Of a DNA stretch of 64,000 bases, positions 1 through 9,471 are shown one piece after another (positions within the stretch are counted from its first letter, which is position 1; every line of letters starts with the position of its first letter). The notes under the pieces were generated by a model. It was given only the letters and a program-made list of their open reading frames with translations. It was not told the DNA's origin and did not search any database. The stretch is taken from assembly GCA_050305405.1 (NCBI GenBank), contig JBNLFG010000004.1, forward strand, positions 1 to 64,000. Direction: 5' to 3'. The stretch comes from Desulfolinea sp050305405 (lineage in GTDB: Bacteria > Chloroflexota > Anaerolineae > Anaerolineales > Villigracilaceae). The position numbers were made by a program, and so were the translations under genes.

Positions 1-2147
1 CAAACAGGATCGTAATCGTTCGCGGGGTCACTTGTCAGGCGCGTGCGTGATGCTCCTGCCATAGTGGACATAAAAATATCACGGTCAAATTCTTCCATCC
101 CCTCGTAAATCAACCAGAACGCATCATCCGATAAATCAATATCACCAACGGGCAGATTATCTAATCCAAGATTGATGCCTATGCCGGGACGATTTTCATA
201 GAGGATGTCCATCAACCAAACTCGGTTTAGGTTATTGAGCGAGTTTTGATTGTAGAAGATGGTTGTCCCGTCCAACGACCAGACAGGGTGTGTATCCCAA
301 ACGTTATAACCGCTTTGGGTGATTTGTTCGGGGGCTTGTCCAGTGTCACTCATCGTCCATATCTGGTAAGCGCCATAGCGACGGATCGCATAAGCAATCT
401 GATTGCCAAAGGGGGACCATGCTGGCTGACGTGCAAGCTCATCTTTGCCAGTATTCGTTAGACGTAAGAGCGTATTATCTTCGAGACTAACCGAGTAGAT
501 CTGCATATATCCATCACGTAGAGATGTGAACGCGATATGTGTCCCGTCGGGGGACCAGGCAGGCTCAAAATCGCCGCCCGGGGCAGAAGTGAAGTGAGTC
601 AAGTTCTTCCCATCGACATCAATCAAATACAAGCTGGAATTTTTATGGACATCATTATCCGTTTCACAAGGTGAAACAAAAACCAGTTGCATCCCATCTG
701 GAGACCAATCTGGTTGGCAGGCGCCATCGGAGATATTTGTGATCGGCCGAGCCTTCTGCCCATCAACGCTAGCAAGATAAATCTGCGGAGCACCGGTACG
801 ATCAGAGACAAAAGCGAACTGCCCTGAGCCACCACCGATCGGGGTTGGCGAGGCAGTTGGGGTTATCGTTGGGAGTGGTGTTTCTGTTGGAAGAGGCGTA
901 TTCGTTTCAGTTGGCAGCGGCGTCGCAGTAAATGGGGCTTCAGTTGGCGTTGCCATTCCAGCCGCTACTTCGCTCGCGGTAGCGGTTGCTGCAACAACCG
1001 GCACCACAGGCTGACTAGCTATCGGGGTTGTACTCGAGAATAACCCTTTCCACTGCGGAAAATAAAAAAGCGCGGCGTTGATTGCACCGAAAAATAGAAT
1101 TAGGTAAAGCAGAAAACGAAGAAATTTTCCGCGTTCTCTCTGACGTCGTTTCTTTGGGCTTTCTGGATTCGTGGCAACCGGAGCAGTACTATTTGGAGTG
1201 ATCGGGACGCCGATTGGCGCTGAATCAGAGTTTGGATTGGAGGTTGGCTCAGCATCAATATTCAGCTTTTCAATGGAGGGAGCACTTTCTGGCGGCGCAG
1301 GTGAAACGCTGAAATCATCTTCAATTAAACGCTGTGTTTTGGAACTGGCATTCAGGAGAGCTTTGCGGAATTCTTCAGCTGTTTGGTAGCGATCATCGGT
1401 ATCGACTTCCATTGATTTTTCGATGGCGGCCGCCAAACGGCGTGAAACCTTAGGCGCACGTTTTCGCACAGGCGTCAGTGTGGCATTTTCCATGGCGCGT
1501 GCCAAACCATCTTCCGGAATTACTCCGGTCACAGCTGCGTATAAGGTTGCGCCCAATGAGTAGATATCGGTGCGGGGGTCGGTGCGGGCTGTCCCATATT
1601 GTTCAGGTGGAGAGTAGCCGGGAGTCATTGCGCGGGCGCCAGTTGTCGTAACCTGACTACCCTGAATTACTTTTGCCAAACCAAAATCAACCAGGAAAAC
1701 TTCGCCCTCCGGGGTGACTTTGACATTACCGGGTTTTATATCACGATGCAGGATTGGGGGTTTACGGGTGTGGAGATAGTTAAGAGCTTTGCTCATCGCC
1801 GCGCCGATCAGGATGACTTCCTCATCAGGGAGGAAGTTCGTGCGCTCCATGCGCTGACGCAGGTCTTCGCCCTCGATATAATCCATCACCAGATACTGCC
1901 CCTGATCGCCAATTACGAAGTGGTCAGTTACACGAGGTAGATTCGGGTGGCGTAAATTTGCTAAGATAACGGCTTCAAGCCTAAATTGGCGTGCGTATTC
2001 GTCGGTCGTAAAAAGATTTTCCTTTACGGCAACATCTACACCTAGATTTTCATCCACCGCACGATAGACAGAACCCATCCCGCCTTGCCCGAGAATCTCT
2101 GCAATACGATAGCGATTATGTAAGAGCGCGCCTCGTTCTAGTGTCAT
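1..2147 (-). CDS. Receptor-type Ser/Thr protein kinase with TolB-like propeller (partial)
   Basis: The gene enters from the right and its 3' end lies beyond the left edge; about 715 codons are visible. The start chosen is ATG at 2147, giving an N-terminus beginning MTLERGALL. Residues about 10-265 form a Hanks-type kinase: glycine loop GQGGMGSVY, VAVK lysine, catalytic HRDIKPGN and DFGLAK. A single membrane helix follows at about 339-360. It is preceded by a charged RRQRERGK stretch and followed by a Thr/Pro-rich linker. The remaining extracytoplasmic part carries several PD40/TolB-type blades with the WSPDG signature. The domain order implies an outside sensor driving cytoplasmic phosphorylation; the ligand is unknown. 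It may phosphorylate envelope or regulatory proteins. No cognate PP2C phosphatase is in the window. The kinase call is secure; the role is inferred. Confidence 0.9.
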   Translation of the reverse strand, partial: MTLERGALLHNRYRIAEILGQGGMGSVYRAVDENLGVDVAVKENLFTTDEYARQFRLEAVILANLRHPNLPRVTDHFVIGDQGQYLVMDYIEGEDLRQRMERTNFLPDEEVILIGAAMSKALNYLHTRKPPILHRDIKPGNVKVTPEGEVFLVDFGLAKVIQGSQVTTTGARAMTPGYSPPEQYGTARTDPRTDIYSLGATLYAAVTGVIPEDGLARAMENATLTPVRKRAPKVSRRLAAAIEKSMEVDTDDRYQTAEEFRKALLNASSKTQRLIEDDFSVSPAPPESAPSIEKLNIDAEPTSNPNSDSAPIGVPITPNSTAPVATNPESPKKRRQRERGKFLRFLLYLILFFGAINAALFYFPQWKGLFSSTTPIASQPVVPVVAATATASEVAAGMATPTEAPFTATPLPTETNTPLPTETPLPTITPTASPTPIGGGSGQFAFVSDRTGAPQIYLASVDGQKARPITNISDGACQPDWSPDGMQLVFVSPCETDNDVHKNSSLYLIDVDGKNLTHFTSAPGGDFEPAWSPDGTHIAFTSLRDGYMQIYSVSLEDNTLLRLTNTGKDELARQPAWSPFGNQIAYAIRRYGAYQIWTMSDTGQAPEQITQSGYNVWDTHPVWSLDGTTIFYNQNSLNNLNRVWLMDILYENRPGIGINLGLDNLPVGDIDLSDDAFWLIYEGMEEFDRDIFMSTMAGASRTRLTSDPANDYDPV

Positions 2148-2230
2148 GCCAAAAAAAGTTCTCCATTGATGGGGATAATAAAAAAATAAATCTACGCGAT
2201 TATAACAGAGTGTCTATCTGAATTTGGACT

Positions 2231-3205
2231 CTAATTGGTTAAATTCAACTTAAGAAATATGTAAGGCGCAAAGCCAGAAATCCAAAAACCGACCAACGTG
2301 TAGCGAATATAGCGGAAGATATAGGCGATCAAGTCGTCTCCAGCCGGAAAGATAAATTTTAGTCCCAAATACAGGATGCCAAGCCCCAAGATGCCGACTA
2401 CATATTGCTGGATGCGCTGTTGTATCTGCGACGCGACATGGTAACCGCCCTTGGGCGTGATCCATGCAACGCCAGCCAAAATGCCAAATAAAGTTGCGGA
2501 TGAAGTAATCAGCCCGCTTAACGAAACGGGATCAGGCATCTCGCCGCCCGCTCGTGCAGCATTTTGCTCCCACGCAACAGGCAGAGTCCAGTCCTTGAGC
2601 GTGGATGCCACAAACAAACCTACGAGAAGGAGCAAGATTGAAGCGAAAAAGGCTGCCCCGATCTGCTTGCCCATGCTCTGTTTCTGCGCCCAAACGCTAA
2701 CAGGCTCCCAAGCACGATTAAAACTGACCAAGAGCAGAATGCCGATTAACCAACCGACCAAAGTATCGAAAGGAAAATGTACCGCCAAATACAGACGCGA
2801 AAGACTGATTCCTAGAATAACAAAAATAGCAATTGCCCATACCCAAGCCTTGCGCAAATAGCTTGCCCAAACACCCCACAAGGTAAGCGCATTTTGTGCA
2901 TGTCCCGAAGGCACGCCAAAGGAAGCTTCAGATGAGAGTGCTTGCACCTCAGTATTGACCCAGTAAGGACGCGGCGAATGGAAGGCAAATTTAAAGATCG
3001 TATTGACCCCGCTTGATAACATGAGCATCATGCCCAAACGCAGCCCTAATGCCGCATCAAAGCCCCAGTAGATGACTGGCATAACGAGTAAATAAAAATT
3101 CTCCGTGCCTAAAAAGCTGAAGAATTTCATCGGTAGCGTAAGCCAATCACCTAAACTTTGAAACCATAAGATAAGGGGAATCCCGTTATTGAGAATGTCG
3201 TCCAT
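2231..3205 (-). CDS. PAP2-family membrane phosphatase
   Basis: A 324-residue polytopic membrane protein of the PAP2 (type 2 phosphatidic acid phosphatase) superfamily. All three catalytic motifs are visible: KX6RP in KFAFHSPRPYW, PSGH in VPSGHAQNA, and SRX5HX3D in SRLYLAVHFPFD. These residues perform phosphomonoester hydrolysis through a phospho-histidine intermediate, normally on lipid phosphates at the membrane surface. Four or more hydrophobic segments follow the catalytic region, so the protein is longer than a minimal PAP2. It is transcribed divergently from the transglutaminase-like gene that starts at 3272. Substrate (phosphatidic acid, undecaprenyl pyrophosphate or other) cannot be read from the sequence. 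A second PAP2 gene lies at 42157. Confidence 0.88.
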   Translation of the reverse strand: MDDILNNGIPLILWFQSLGDWLTLPMKFFSFLGTENFYLLVMPVIYWGFDAALGLRLGMMLMLSSGVNTIFKFAFHSPRPYWVNTEVQALSSEASFGVPSGHAQNALTLWGVWASYLRKAWVWAIAIFVILGISLSRLYLAVHFPFDTLVGWLIGILLLVSFNRAWEPVSVWAQKQSMGKQIGAAFFASILLLLVGLFVASTLKDWTLPVAWEQNAARAGGEMPDPVSLSGLITSSATLFGILAGVAWITPKGGYHVASQIQQRIQQYVVGILGLGILYLGLKFIFPAGDDLIAYIFRYIRYTLVGFWISGFAPYIFLKLNLTN

Positions 3206-3271
3206 ACGATTTCCTTTGGATTGTGGAATAGCCTATTTGCGTGAAAGACTCTTTCATTGTACACTCAAAGC

Positions 3272-5596
3272 ATGCAAAAGTCACATCAGCGTTGGTTCGA
3301 CACAACTGCCCTTTTTCTGCTGGCAACTGCAGCCCTGATCGCGGCTGCGCGCCTGAGCATCACTGACTGGGTGCCTGATCTGTCAGTTGTTACCAATCTT
3401 GCCAGATTAGGGCTTTTGCTTGGCTTGGCGTTGGGCTACAGCCAATTCAAAAAAGCGGGCGTATTCATCCTGACATTAGGCTACAGCATCACAGTCGTAG
3501 CCCAACAGATCGTCTCAATTATCTCACCTCTGCTGCCCTACGAAGAGCGCATCTACGAAATGAGCGCACGTATCACGCAGGCTTTCGCAACCGTCCGCGC
3601 ACAAGCGCCGGTTGAAGATTCGCTGATCGTGTTAATCTTGCTGGGGCTGCTTTTCTGGATCATCTCAGTCTATGCCAGTTTCGTACTTGTTCGCCATCAA
3701 CACGGTCTCGCCGCGCTGATACCAAGCACTCTTACTATTCTGGCTCTCCAATATAACGACCATAGCCTCGACTCTCCCCTATGGATTCTCGGCTTTTACT
3801 TCTTCTTCGCCCTGTTGCTACTCTCGCGCCTCGACTATCTCACCAACCGCGAACGCTGGGAAAAGAAAAATTTCTTTATCATCCCTGATGCAAAGATCGA
3901 TTTAAATATTTTCAGCACGCTTGCCATCGCCGTATTACTGCTCTTCACCTGGAACTTACCAAGCTCCGATGCCGAGTGGAAGAGCATCGCGCGCTGGTGG
4001 GACAAAACCACCTACCGTTTCGAGAATACACGTAAAAATTTAGACAACCTCTTTTCCTCGGTCGATAACCCCCGACAGGCACGCGGCACAGTGCTGTATG
4101 GCACATCGCTCGCGCTCGGCGAACGCAGCTATCAGGGCACAAATGCAATCGCTGTCGTACAAGTCCCTGAGATCGAAGATCCTCCGCCACGTTATTATTG
4201 GCGCGTGCGCAGCTACGATACTTACATCGACGGCGCGTGGACATCTGCTCCTGACAGCACCACCGAAAGATTGCCAGCGCAGACACCCTTGCTTTTGCCA
4301 ATAGACCCGGAAAGCGAAACTGCCAAATTTACCTTCACAAATAAAGCAAACTTGACGCCAAACTTGCTGACGCCGCATCAGACTTATTGGGCGGACATCG
4401 AGACCTTTGCGACCTATACCAGCCTCCCCGATGACACCCTCGATTTGAACTTGCTTCGCGCTACCGAAAACCTGCACGCCGACGATGTCTATTCCATCCG
4501 CGCCGCGCCCCTGGCACCAACCGCTGTCGAGTTGCGTAATGCCGCAACAGAATACCCCGACTGGGTCACCGCGCGCTATCTGCAACTCCCCGACGATTTT
4601 CCGGAAAGCATCCACGAACTTGCCCGCGATCTTACCCGTGGACGTGTTTCTCCCTATGACAAGGCACGTGTCATCACGACCTATCTGCGTACCGAGATCG
4701 AATACAGCGATACGATTCCCTCACCGCCTGTTGGGCGCGATCCGCTGGAATGGTTTCTCTTCACGTGGCGAGAAGGTTATTGCAATTATGCGGCATCTGC
4801 TGAGGTGGTGATGCTGCGTTCTCTCGGCATCCCGGCACGCTTGGTGGTCGGCTTTGCACAAGGACAACGAGTCGAAGGTGGCAACTACGCCATTATTCAA
4901 AAGGATGCGCACGCCTGGCCCGAAGTCTACTTCCCCGAAATCGGTTGGGTCGAGTTTGAGCCAACCGGCAACCAGACACGCCTGATCCGTCCAATTGGGG
5001 AGTTGCCTCCTGAAGATGAACTCAGCGGGATATTGAGAAGCGGCCTATTGGATGAAGAAGAGCTTTTGGTTGAAGAACCCGTTCCCACGCCTGAGCCGGA
5101 AGACATCCAAATTCCAGAACCTATAGAGGAGGAAACAGACAAAAGTAGTCGTTCACGCGCGCTCTTTTGGGGTATGATTGTCCTGTTAGCGGTAGCTGCT
5201 TTCTTCGGTATATGGCAACTTAATCGGAGGCAAGTTTTTCTCACGAGCGGTGTGCGGCAAGTGATCCGATTTTACGAACGCAGAGATGCCTCTGCACCAG
5301 CTTGGTTGGTCAATTGGTTGGCCTGGCTGGAAGCGAATCCAATTGAGCGTGCCTTCCAAACCATTAACCGCAGTCTACACTGGCTGGATGCGGACGCTCC
5401 GCTGCATTTGACCCCGAGCGAACGTGCAGAGATGTTGCTCGAAATCCTGCCCGAAGAAACTGAAGCGATTACGCAGTTGCTAAACGAACATGAAAAGAAC
5501 TTGTTCTCCCCGACAAAAGGGGATGCGGAAGCCGCGCAGCGTGCCAGCTCTCAGATTTTCTGGACGGTGCTAAAGCGCAAAATGAACAAGCGTTGA
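3272..5596 (+). CDS. TgpA-like membrane transglutaminase-domain protein
   Basis: The start chosen is ATG 3272 (MQKSHQRWF); a TTG at 3257 is in frame but less likely. The protein has about 774 residues. The first ~230 residues contain several hydrophobic helices, as in DUF3488/TgpA proteins. A transglutaminase-like cysteine-protease fold follows, with catalytic Cys about residue 504 (REGYCNYA), His about 547 (KDAHAWPEVYF) and the downstream acidic strand VEFEPT, where many relatives have FDPT. An acidic, Pro-rich linker, one more membrane helix (about residues 630-650) and a C-terminal DUF4129-like segment complete the protein. TgpA proteins act at the outer face of the membrane and are often paired with a MoxR ATPase and a DUF58 protein; neither is present here. 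It is probably co-transcribed with the cyclase 21 bp downstream. The substrate is unknown. Confidence 0.85.
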   Translation: MQKSHQRWFDTTALFLLATAALIAAARLSITDWVPDLSVVTNLARLGLLLGLALGYSQFKKAGVFILTLGYSITVVAQQIVSIISPLLPYEERIYEMSARITQAFATVRAQAPVEDSLIVLILLGLLFWIISVYASFVLVRHQHGLAALIPSTLTILALQYNDHSLDSPLWILGFYFFFALLLLSRLDYLTNRERWEKKNFFIIPDAKIDLNIFSTLAIAVLLLFTWNLPSSDAEWKSIARWWDKTTYRFENTRKNLDNLFSSVDNPRQARGTVLYGTSLALGERSYQGTNAIAVVQVPEIEDPPPRYYWRVRSYDTYIDGAWTSAPDSTTERLPAQTPLLLPIDPESETAKFTFTNKANLTPNLLTPHQTYWADIETFATYTSLPDDTLDLNLLRATENLHADDVYSIRAAPLAPTAVELRNAATEYPDWVTARYLQLPDDFPESIHELARDLTRGRVSPYDKARVITTYLRTEIEYSDTIPSPPVGRDPLEWFLFTWREGYCNYAASAEVVMLRSLGIPARLVVGFAQGQRVEGGNYAIIQKDAHAWPEVYFPEIGWVEFEPTGNQTRLIRPIGELPPEDELSGILRSGLLDEEELLVEEPVPTPEPEDIQIPEPIEEETDKSSRSRALFWGMIVLLAVAAFFGIWQLNRRQVFLTSGVRQVIRFYERRDASAPAWLVNWLAWLEANPIERAFQTINRSLHWLDADAPLHLTPSERAEMLLEILPEETEAITQLLNEHEKNLFSPTKGDAEAAQRASSQIFWTVLKRKMNKR

Positions 5597-5617
5597 TAAG
5601 AACAATGGGATTGCAAG

Positions 5618-7330
5618 ATGCAAGATGAAAACACTTCTCCTCTAAATATAAAAGATCGCATGCTTGGCCTTAGCCGCCAGGTTGGGCGTATTGGGGCTAC
5701 ATTACGAGCAAACACACCGGGTGTTCCCCGCACCGTGATTGATGAGCTTTCAGAAGTTGAACGACAGATTTACAAACTAAGCCGTAGAATTGCTGCGGCC
5801 GATGACGAATTAAAAAATATGGTCGCGCTGGCAAATATCAGCCAGATGGTGAACTCTTCGCTTGAAGTGGACGAAGTGCTGCGCATTGCGATGGACACCG
5901 TCATCCGCATGATTAACGCAGAACGCGGATTTTTGATGCTGCGCGACGCGAATCAGGAAATGATTATCCGCACGGCGCGAAACTGGGAACAAGAGTCAAT
6001 CAACTCGAAAGCCTCTGCTACCAGCCGCACGATCATCAACCGCGTCATCGAGAGTGGCGAATCGATCCTGACGACAGACGCACAGGAAGACCCCCGCTTT
6101 GGCGCACAGGAAAGCATCATTGCACATAATATGCGTTCGATCTTATGTGTGCCCTTGAAAGTTAAAAATGAACTTATCGGCGTGATTTACGCTGACAACC
6201 GCGTTCGCTCCGGCATCTTTACGGAAGCTTCGCGCAACGTGTTGGCGACTTTTGCCAACCAGGTTGCCATCGCCATTGAGAACGCACGCTTGTTTACCTC
6301 TCTGCGACATACACTCGCCGAAGTGACCGAACTAAAAAACCTGATGGACAATATCTTTTCATCCATCGCCAGCGGTGTCATCACTGCCGATGTGCAAGAC
6401 CAGATCACGCTCTGCAATAAAGCGGCTGAAGGCATCATCGGACAGCATACAACCGATATCGTCGGGCAACAACTTGATAAAATCATCCCCTCCTTGGCAG
6501 AAGACCTGCTGCCCTATTTGGCAACCATGCGCGAGAGCAACGAACCCATCGTTGATCTTGAGATTCGCCATACAATGCCCGAACGTGGCCTGGTAGATTG
6601 GCGTTTAAATCTCTCCCCGCTCAAAGATGCCAACGAGGGCACACAGGGTGTCGCCATCGTGCTTGACGACCTAACTGAGCGAAAAGAACTCGAAGCACAG
6701 CGTCGTCTCTTCCAGCGCATGGTTTCTCCTGCCGTAATTCAGCAGCTTGATCCGAACAGCATCAAGATGGAAGGCAAGCGCACTGACATCACAATCCTTT
6801 TTGCCGATATTCGTGGTTTCACCAGCTACAGCGAAAAGCAAAGCCCTGAAAATCTCGTTGCCGTCCTAAACCGCTATCTCGCCGCCGCCGCCGAAGCCGT
6901 TCTCGCAGAAGAAGGCACAGTCGATAAATTTCTCGGCGACGCGGTTATGGCGTGGTACAACGCTCCAGTGCCGCAATCCGATCACACCCTGCGCGCTGTG
7001 CGAACAGCTCTTGCTATTCGCGGCGCGATTGAAAAACTCTATGCCGAGTTGCCGCCCGAGGCGCACCTCTCCTTCGGAGTCGGCATTCATTACGGCGAAG
7101 CTGTTCTCGGCTTGATCGGCACCGAGAAAAAACTCGAATACACCGCCATCGGCGACAGCGTCAACACCACCAAGCGCATTCAGGAAAATTCGCGCAAAAA
7201 CCAAATTATGATTAGCGAAGACGCCTATAAACGTGTCAAAAAACACATATACGTTGACAAACTGGAAGCCCTGCAAGTCAAGGGCAAAAGCAAGCCCATC
7301 ACCGTCTACGAGGTGCTGGGGCTGCGCTAA
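5618..7330 (+). CDS. GAF-PAS class III adenylate/guanylate cyclase
   Basis: A 570-residue soluble signalling protein. A short helical N-terminus leads into a GAF domain (about residues 70-210), a PAS domain (about 240-360) and a class III nucleotide cyclase domain (about 385-570). Both metal-binding aspartates are present, in FADIRGF and FLGDAVMA. The lysine in TVDKFLGD favours adenine recognition. The transition-state Asn and Arg are seen in GDSVNTTKRIQ. The protein therefore looks catalytically competent and probably makes cAMP, though guanylate cyclase activity cannot be excluded. GAF and PAS suggest control by a small ligand, redox or light. It begins 21 bp after the transglutaminase gene and is followed by a hairpin shared with a convergent gene. 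Confidence 0.88.
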   Translation: MQDENTSPLNIKDRMLGLSRQVGRIGATLRANTPGVPRTVIDELSEVERQIYKLSRRIAAADDELKNMVALANISQMVNSSLEVDEVLRIAMDTVIRMINAERGFLMLRDANQEMIIRTARNWEQESINSKASATSRTIINRVIESGESILTTDAQEDPRFGAQESIIAHNMRSILCVPLKVKNELIGVIYADNRVRSGIFTEASRNVLATFANQVAIAIENARLFTSLRHTLAEVTELKNLMDNIFSSIASGVITADVQDQITLCNKAAEGIIGQHTTDIVGQQLDKIIPSLAEDLLPYLATMRESNEPIVDLEIRHTMPERGLVDWRLNLSPLKDANEGTQGVAIVLDDLTERKELEAQRRLFQRMVSPAVIQQLDPNSIKMEGKRTDITILFADIRGFTSYSEKQSPENLVAVLNRYLAAAAEAVLAEEGTVDKFLGDAVMAWYNAPVPQSDHTLRAVRTALAIRGAIEKLYAELPPEAHLSFGVGIHYGEAVLGLIGTEKKLEYTAIGDSVNTTKRIQENSRKNQIMISEDAYKRVKKHIYVDKLEALQVKGKSKPITVYEVLGLR

Positions 7331-7336
7331 CCCCCA

Positions 7337-7366
7337 TCAAAAAAGGTCACGCTTTTGGCGTGACCT
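7337..7366 (-). terminator. Intrinsic terminator of the M20 peptidase operon
   Basis: Inverted repeat AAGGTCACGC / GCGTGACCTT with a short T-rich loop at 7343-7366. On the minus strand it is followed by a run of six T, so it fits termination of the peptidase operon. It sits between two convergent genes, but the plus-strand side lacks a good T tract. Confidence 0.65.
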
Positions 7367-7372
7367 TCGCAT

Positions 7373-8467
7373 TTAAGTCCACAGATTTTCCACAAAATAA
7401 AGCAACTGCTGCATGCCATCTTGCACGTAGGCGGCATGCACAAACTCGCGCAGCGTATGCGCCCCTCCACCTGTTGTGATCCCCAAGCACACAGTCGGAT
7501 AACCTTGACTGAGCGGGATATTCGCATCCGTAGAACCTATCGTCAAAATCGGCTCTATGCCAACGGAGATGAGCGCTTGTTCAGCCAATGCCACCAAAGG
7601 GTGGGATGCCGGAATCCCGCCAGAAGGACGATCCCCGATCTGCTCCGCAACAATCTTGACATTCGGCTTGTTCGCCGCTGAAACTAAACGCTGCACGGCT
7701 TCGACCAGTTCCGCCAAGGCCTTCGGCGACTCAGAGCGTAAATCCAGTTCAAGAGATGCCTGCGCCGCGATGGTGTTGATTGACGTCCCGCCAGAAAAGA
7801 TACCCACATTCATCGTTGTGCGCGGCTTTTCAGGCAAGGATATTTTCGTCAACTCACTCACCAATAACGCTAACTCATGCACTGCCGAAGGGCGACCAAA
7901 ATGTCCCCACGAATGTCCGCCTTCGGTTTGCGCGGAAATGCGATAGCGTCGCACCCCCAACGCACGGTGATAGATATGCCCGAGCGCCATTCCCTCCAAA
8001 GCCAAATACGCGATGGGCGCATCTGCAAAGTGCTCAACAACGGCACGCATCCCATAAAGATCACCCAAGCCCTCTTCCCCAGTGGTGGCAACCAACCAAA
8101 TATCGCCGGGCATCGTTTTCTTTTGGGCACGTAGCAGCCAGCGCAAGCCGAGCATCCCGGCCACGCCGAGGGAGTTGTCACCAATTCCGGGACCAGCCAG
8201 CACCTTCGGGTCACGGGTGAGACGCAGATCTGTATCTGCGGGGAAAACTGTGTCCAGGTGCGCACAGATAACGAGCGGCGCGGCATCCCCATCCCCTCTT
8301 AAACATCCATAGAGATTGCCGACCGAGTCGATCTCCACATCTGCCAACCCCTCTTCGAGATAAAGATCGCGCAAAAATTGAGCACGCCTGGCTTCAGCAA
8401 AAGTCGGCGCAGGGATCTGCTGAATATCAATTGCCAGATCAAGGATATTTCGGATCAGGTCAGCCAT
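7373..8467 (-). CDS. M20-family zinc metallopeptidase
   Basis: A 364-residue protein of the M20/M25/M40 family (aminoacylase, carboxypeptidase or dipeptidase-like). The start chosen is ATG 8467 (MADLIRNIL), not the longer in-frame ORF. Metal ligands and catalytic residues are visible in order: HLDTVFPADT, GIGDNSLG, TGEEGLGD with the general-base Glu pair, and the late His in GGGAHTLREF. A dimerisation domain lies between these, around residues 180-290. The start overlaps the stop of the PfkB kinase upstream by one base (TGATG), showing translational coupling in an operon of histidine kinase, PfkB kinase and peptidase. It likely cleaves small peptides or N-acyl amino acids in the cytoplasm. 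Exact substrate cannot be told. Confidence 0.88.
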   Translation of the reverse strand: MADLIRNILDLAIDIQQIPAPTFAEARRAQFLRDLYLEEGLADVEIDSVGNLYGCLRGDGDAAPLVICAHLDTVFPADTDLRLTRDPKVLAGPGIGDNSLGVAGMLGLRWLLRAQKKTMPGDIWLVATTGEEGLGDLYGMRAVVEHFADAPIAYLALEGMALGHIYHRALGVRRYRISAQTEGGHSWGHFGRPSAVHELALLVSELTKISLPEKPRTTMNVGIFSGGTSINTIAAQASLELDLRSESPKALAELVEAVQRLVSAANKPNVKIVAEQIGDRPSGGIPASHPLVALAEQALISVGIEPILTIGSTDANIPLSQGYPTVCLGITTGGGAHTLREFVHAAYVQDGMQQLLYFVENLWT

Positions 8468-9471
8468 CAGATTTCGCGTACCATGCCGATCAGAGCATCG
8501 AGGCGAGCTTGCGCCAAACCGGGCAAAACTTCGAGGGGATAAAAGGGGCCGCTGCCCTCCATGCTGAGCGAGGCTGAGACATTGCCATAAGCTGCGGCTT
8601 GCAGCGCATCTTCTGTTTTCTGAAAACCGGCCAAAAATCCGCCGCAGAAAGCATCTCCGGCGCCAGTGGGATCGGCAACGCGCGAGGCGTAGGCAGGCAA
8701 CTCCCAACGCTTTTTCGCATCGACATCGTAGAGCAGTTGTCCTTCACGACCACGCTTGATGACGATAAAGCGACAACCAAAGCGCCCCAAGTCCTCAGCC
8801 ATCGCCCAGAGATCATGAGTCTCGCCCCAGAAAAGAGAGCGCATCTCCTCCTCGGAGGGCGTGAATGCGGTCAAGCCATCCAGAAAGAGGCGCAGGTCTT
8901 GATGGCGATGTGCATGCATATATTCAGGAGCAGGATCAAGTGTGATGATAGAGAGACCCGCTGCACGTAAGGCTGTCAGCAACTGCCCCTGACTCAGAAA
9001 ATCGATCGGCGCAAGGTGGGCAGCCTTGGCTTCGAGATATTCTTTCGGGATTTCGTTCACCAGCGGGGAAGTAGCAGGGCGTTCAACCTTGGTCTTTTCT
9101 TTCTTTTCAGGAGGTCGGTAGCCCAATAAGGCCTTTGGGAAGGTTAATTCGCGGCGCGCAAAGTGTCCAACGGGATTCGAACGAGAAAGTTCACGGTTGG
9201 CCCCATACGCGCGGAAAGAGCGCAGGTCCAGCCTGCCAGGTACAACCTGAACCCCCTTGATATCGATACTGCGTTCATTAAATGAGCGCAGCCAGGCATA
9301 GGGGTAGTCTTCGCCAACACGAGCTACCAACCCAATCTCTTTTTCCCAGACAGCAGCAGCACCCGCAGCGTAAAGCGGGCTACCGCCAGGACGATCCAGA
9401 ATCGGAGCGCCCTCCATCGGCAGGATATATTCGCGGTCAAGACGACCAAGGAAAATTAAATTTGGGATCAT
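8467..9471 (-). CDS. PfkB-family carbohydrate kinase
   Basis: A 334-residue ribokinase/PfkB-type kinase. The diagnostic C-terminal signature DPTGAGDAFCGGF contains the catalytic Asp and the anion hole glycines. Near the N-terminus, FLGRLDREYILP and the Gly-rich sugar-binding segment (RPGGSPLYAAGAA) match the family. An insertion with charged residues (PPEKKEKTKVERP) around residues 120-140 is unusual. The gene starts exactly one base before the histidine kinase stop region and overlaps the peptidase start, so the three are one transcription unit. Families of this kind phosphorylate sugars, nucleosides or inositol-like compounds. A link with the divergently transcribed ino1 is possible but unproven. 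Confidence 0.85.
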   Translation of the reverse strand: MIPNLIFLGRLDREYILPMEGAPILDRPGGSPLYAAGAAAVWEKEIGLVARVGEDYPYAWLRSFNERSIDIKGVQVVPGRLDLRSFRAYGANRELSRSNPVGHFARRELTFPKALLGYRPPEKKEKTKVERPATSPLVNEIPKEYLEAKAAHLAPIDFLSQGQLLTALRAAGLSIITLDPAPEYMHAHRHQDLRLFLDGLTAFTPSEEEMRSLFWGETHDLWAMAEDLGRFGCRFIVIKRGREGQLLYDVDAKKRWELPAYASRVADPTGAGDAFCGGFLAGFQKTEDALQAAAYGNVSASLSMEGSGPFYPLEVLPGLAQARLDALIGMVREI

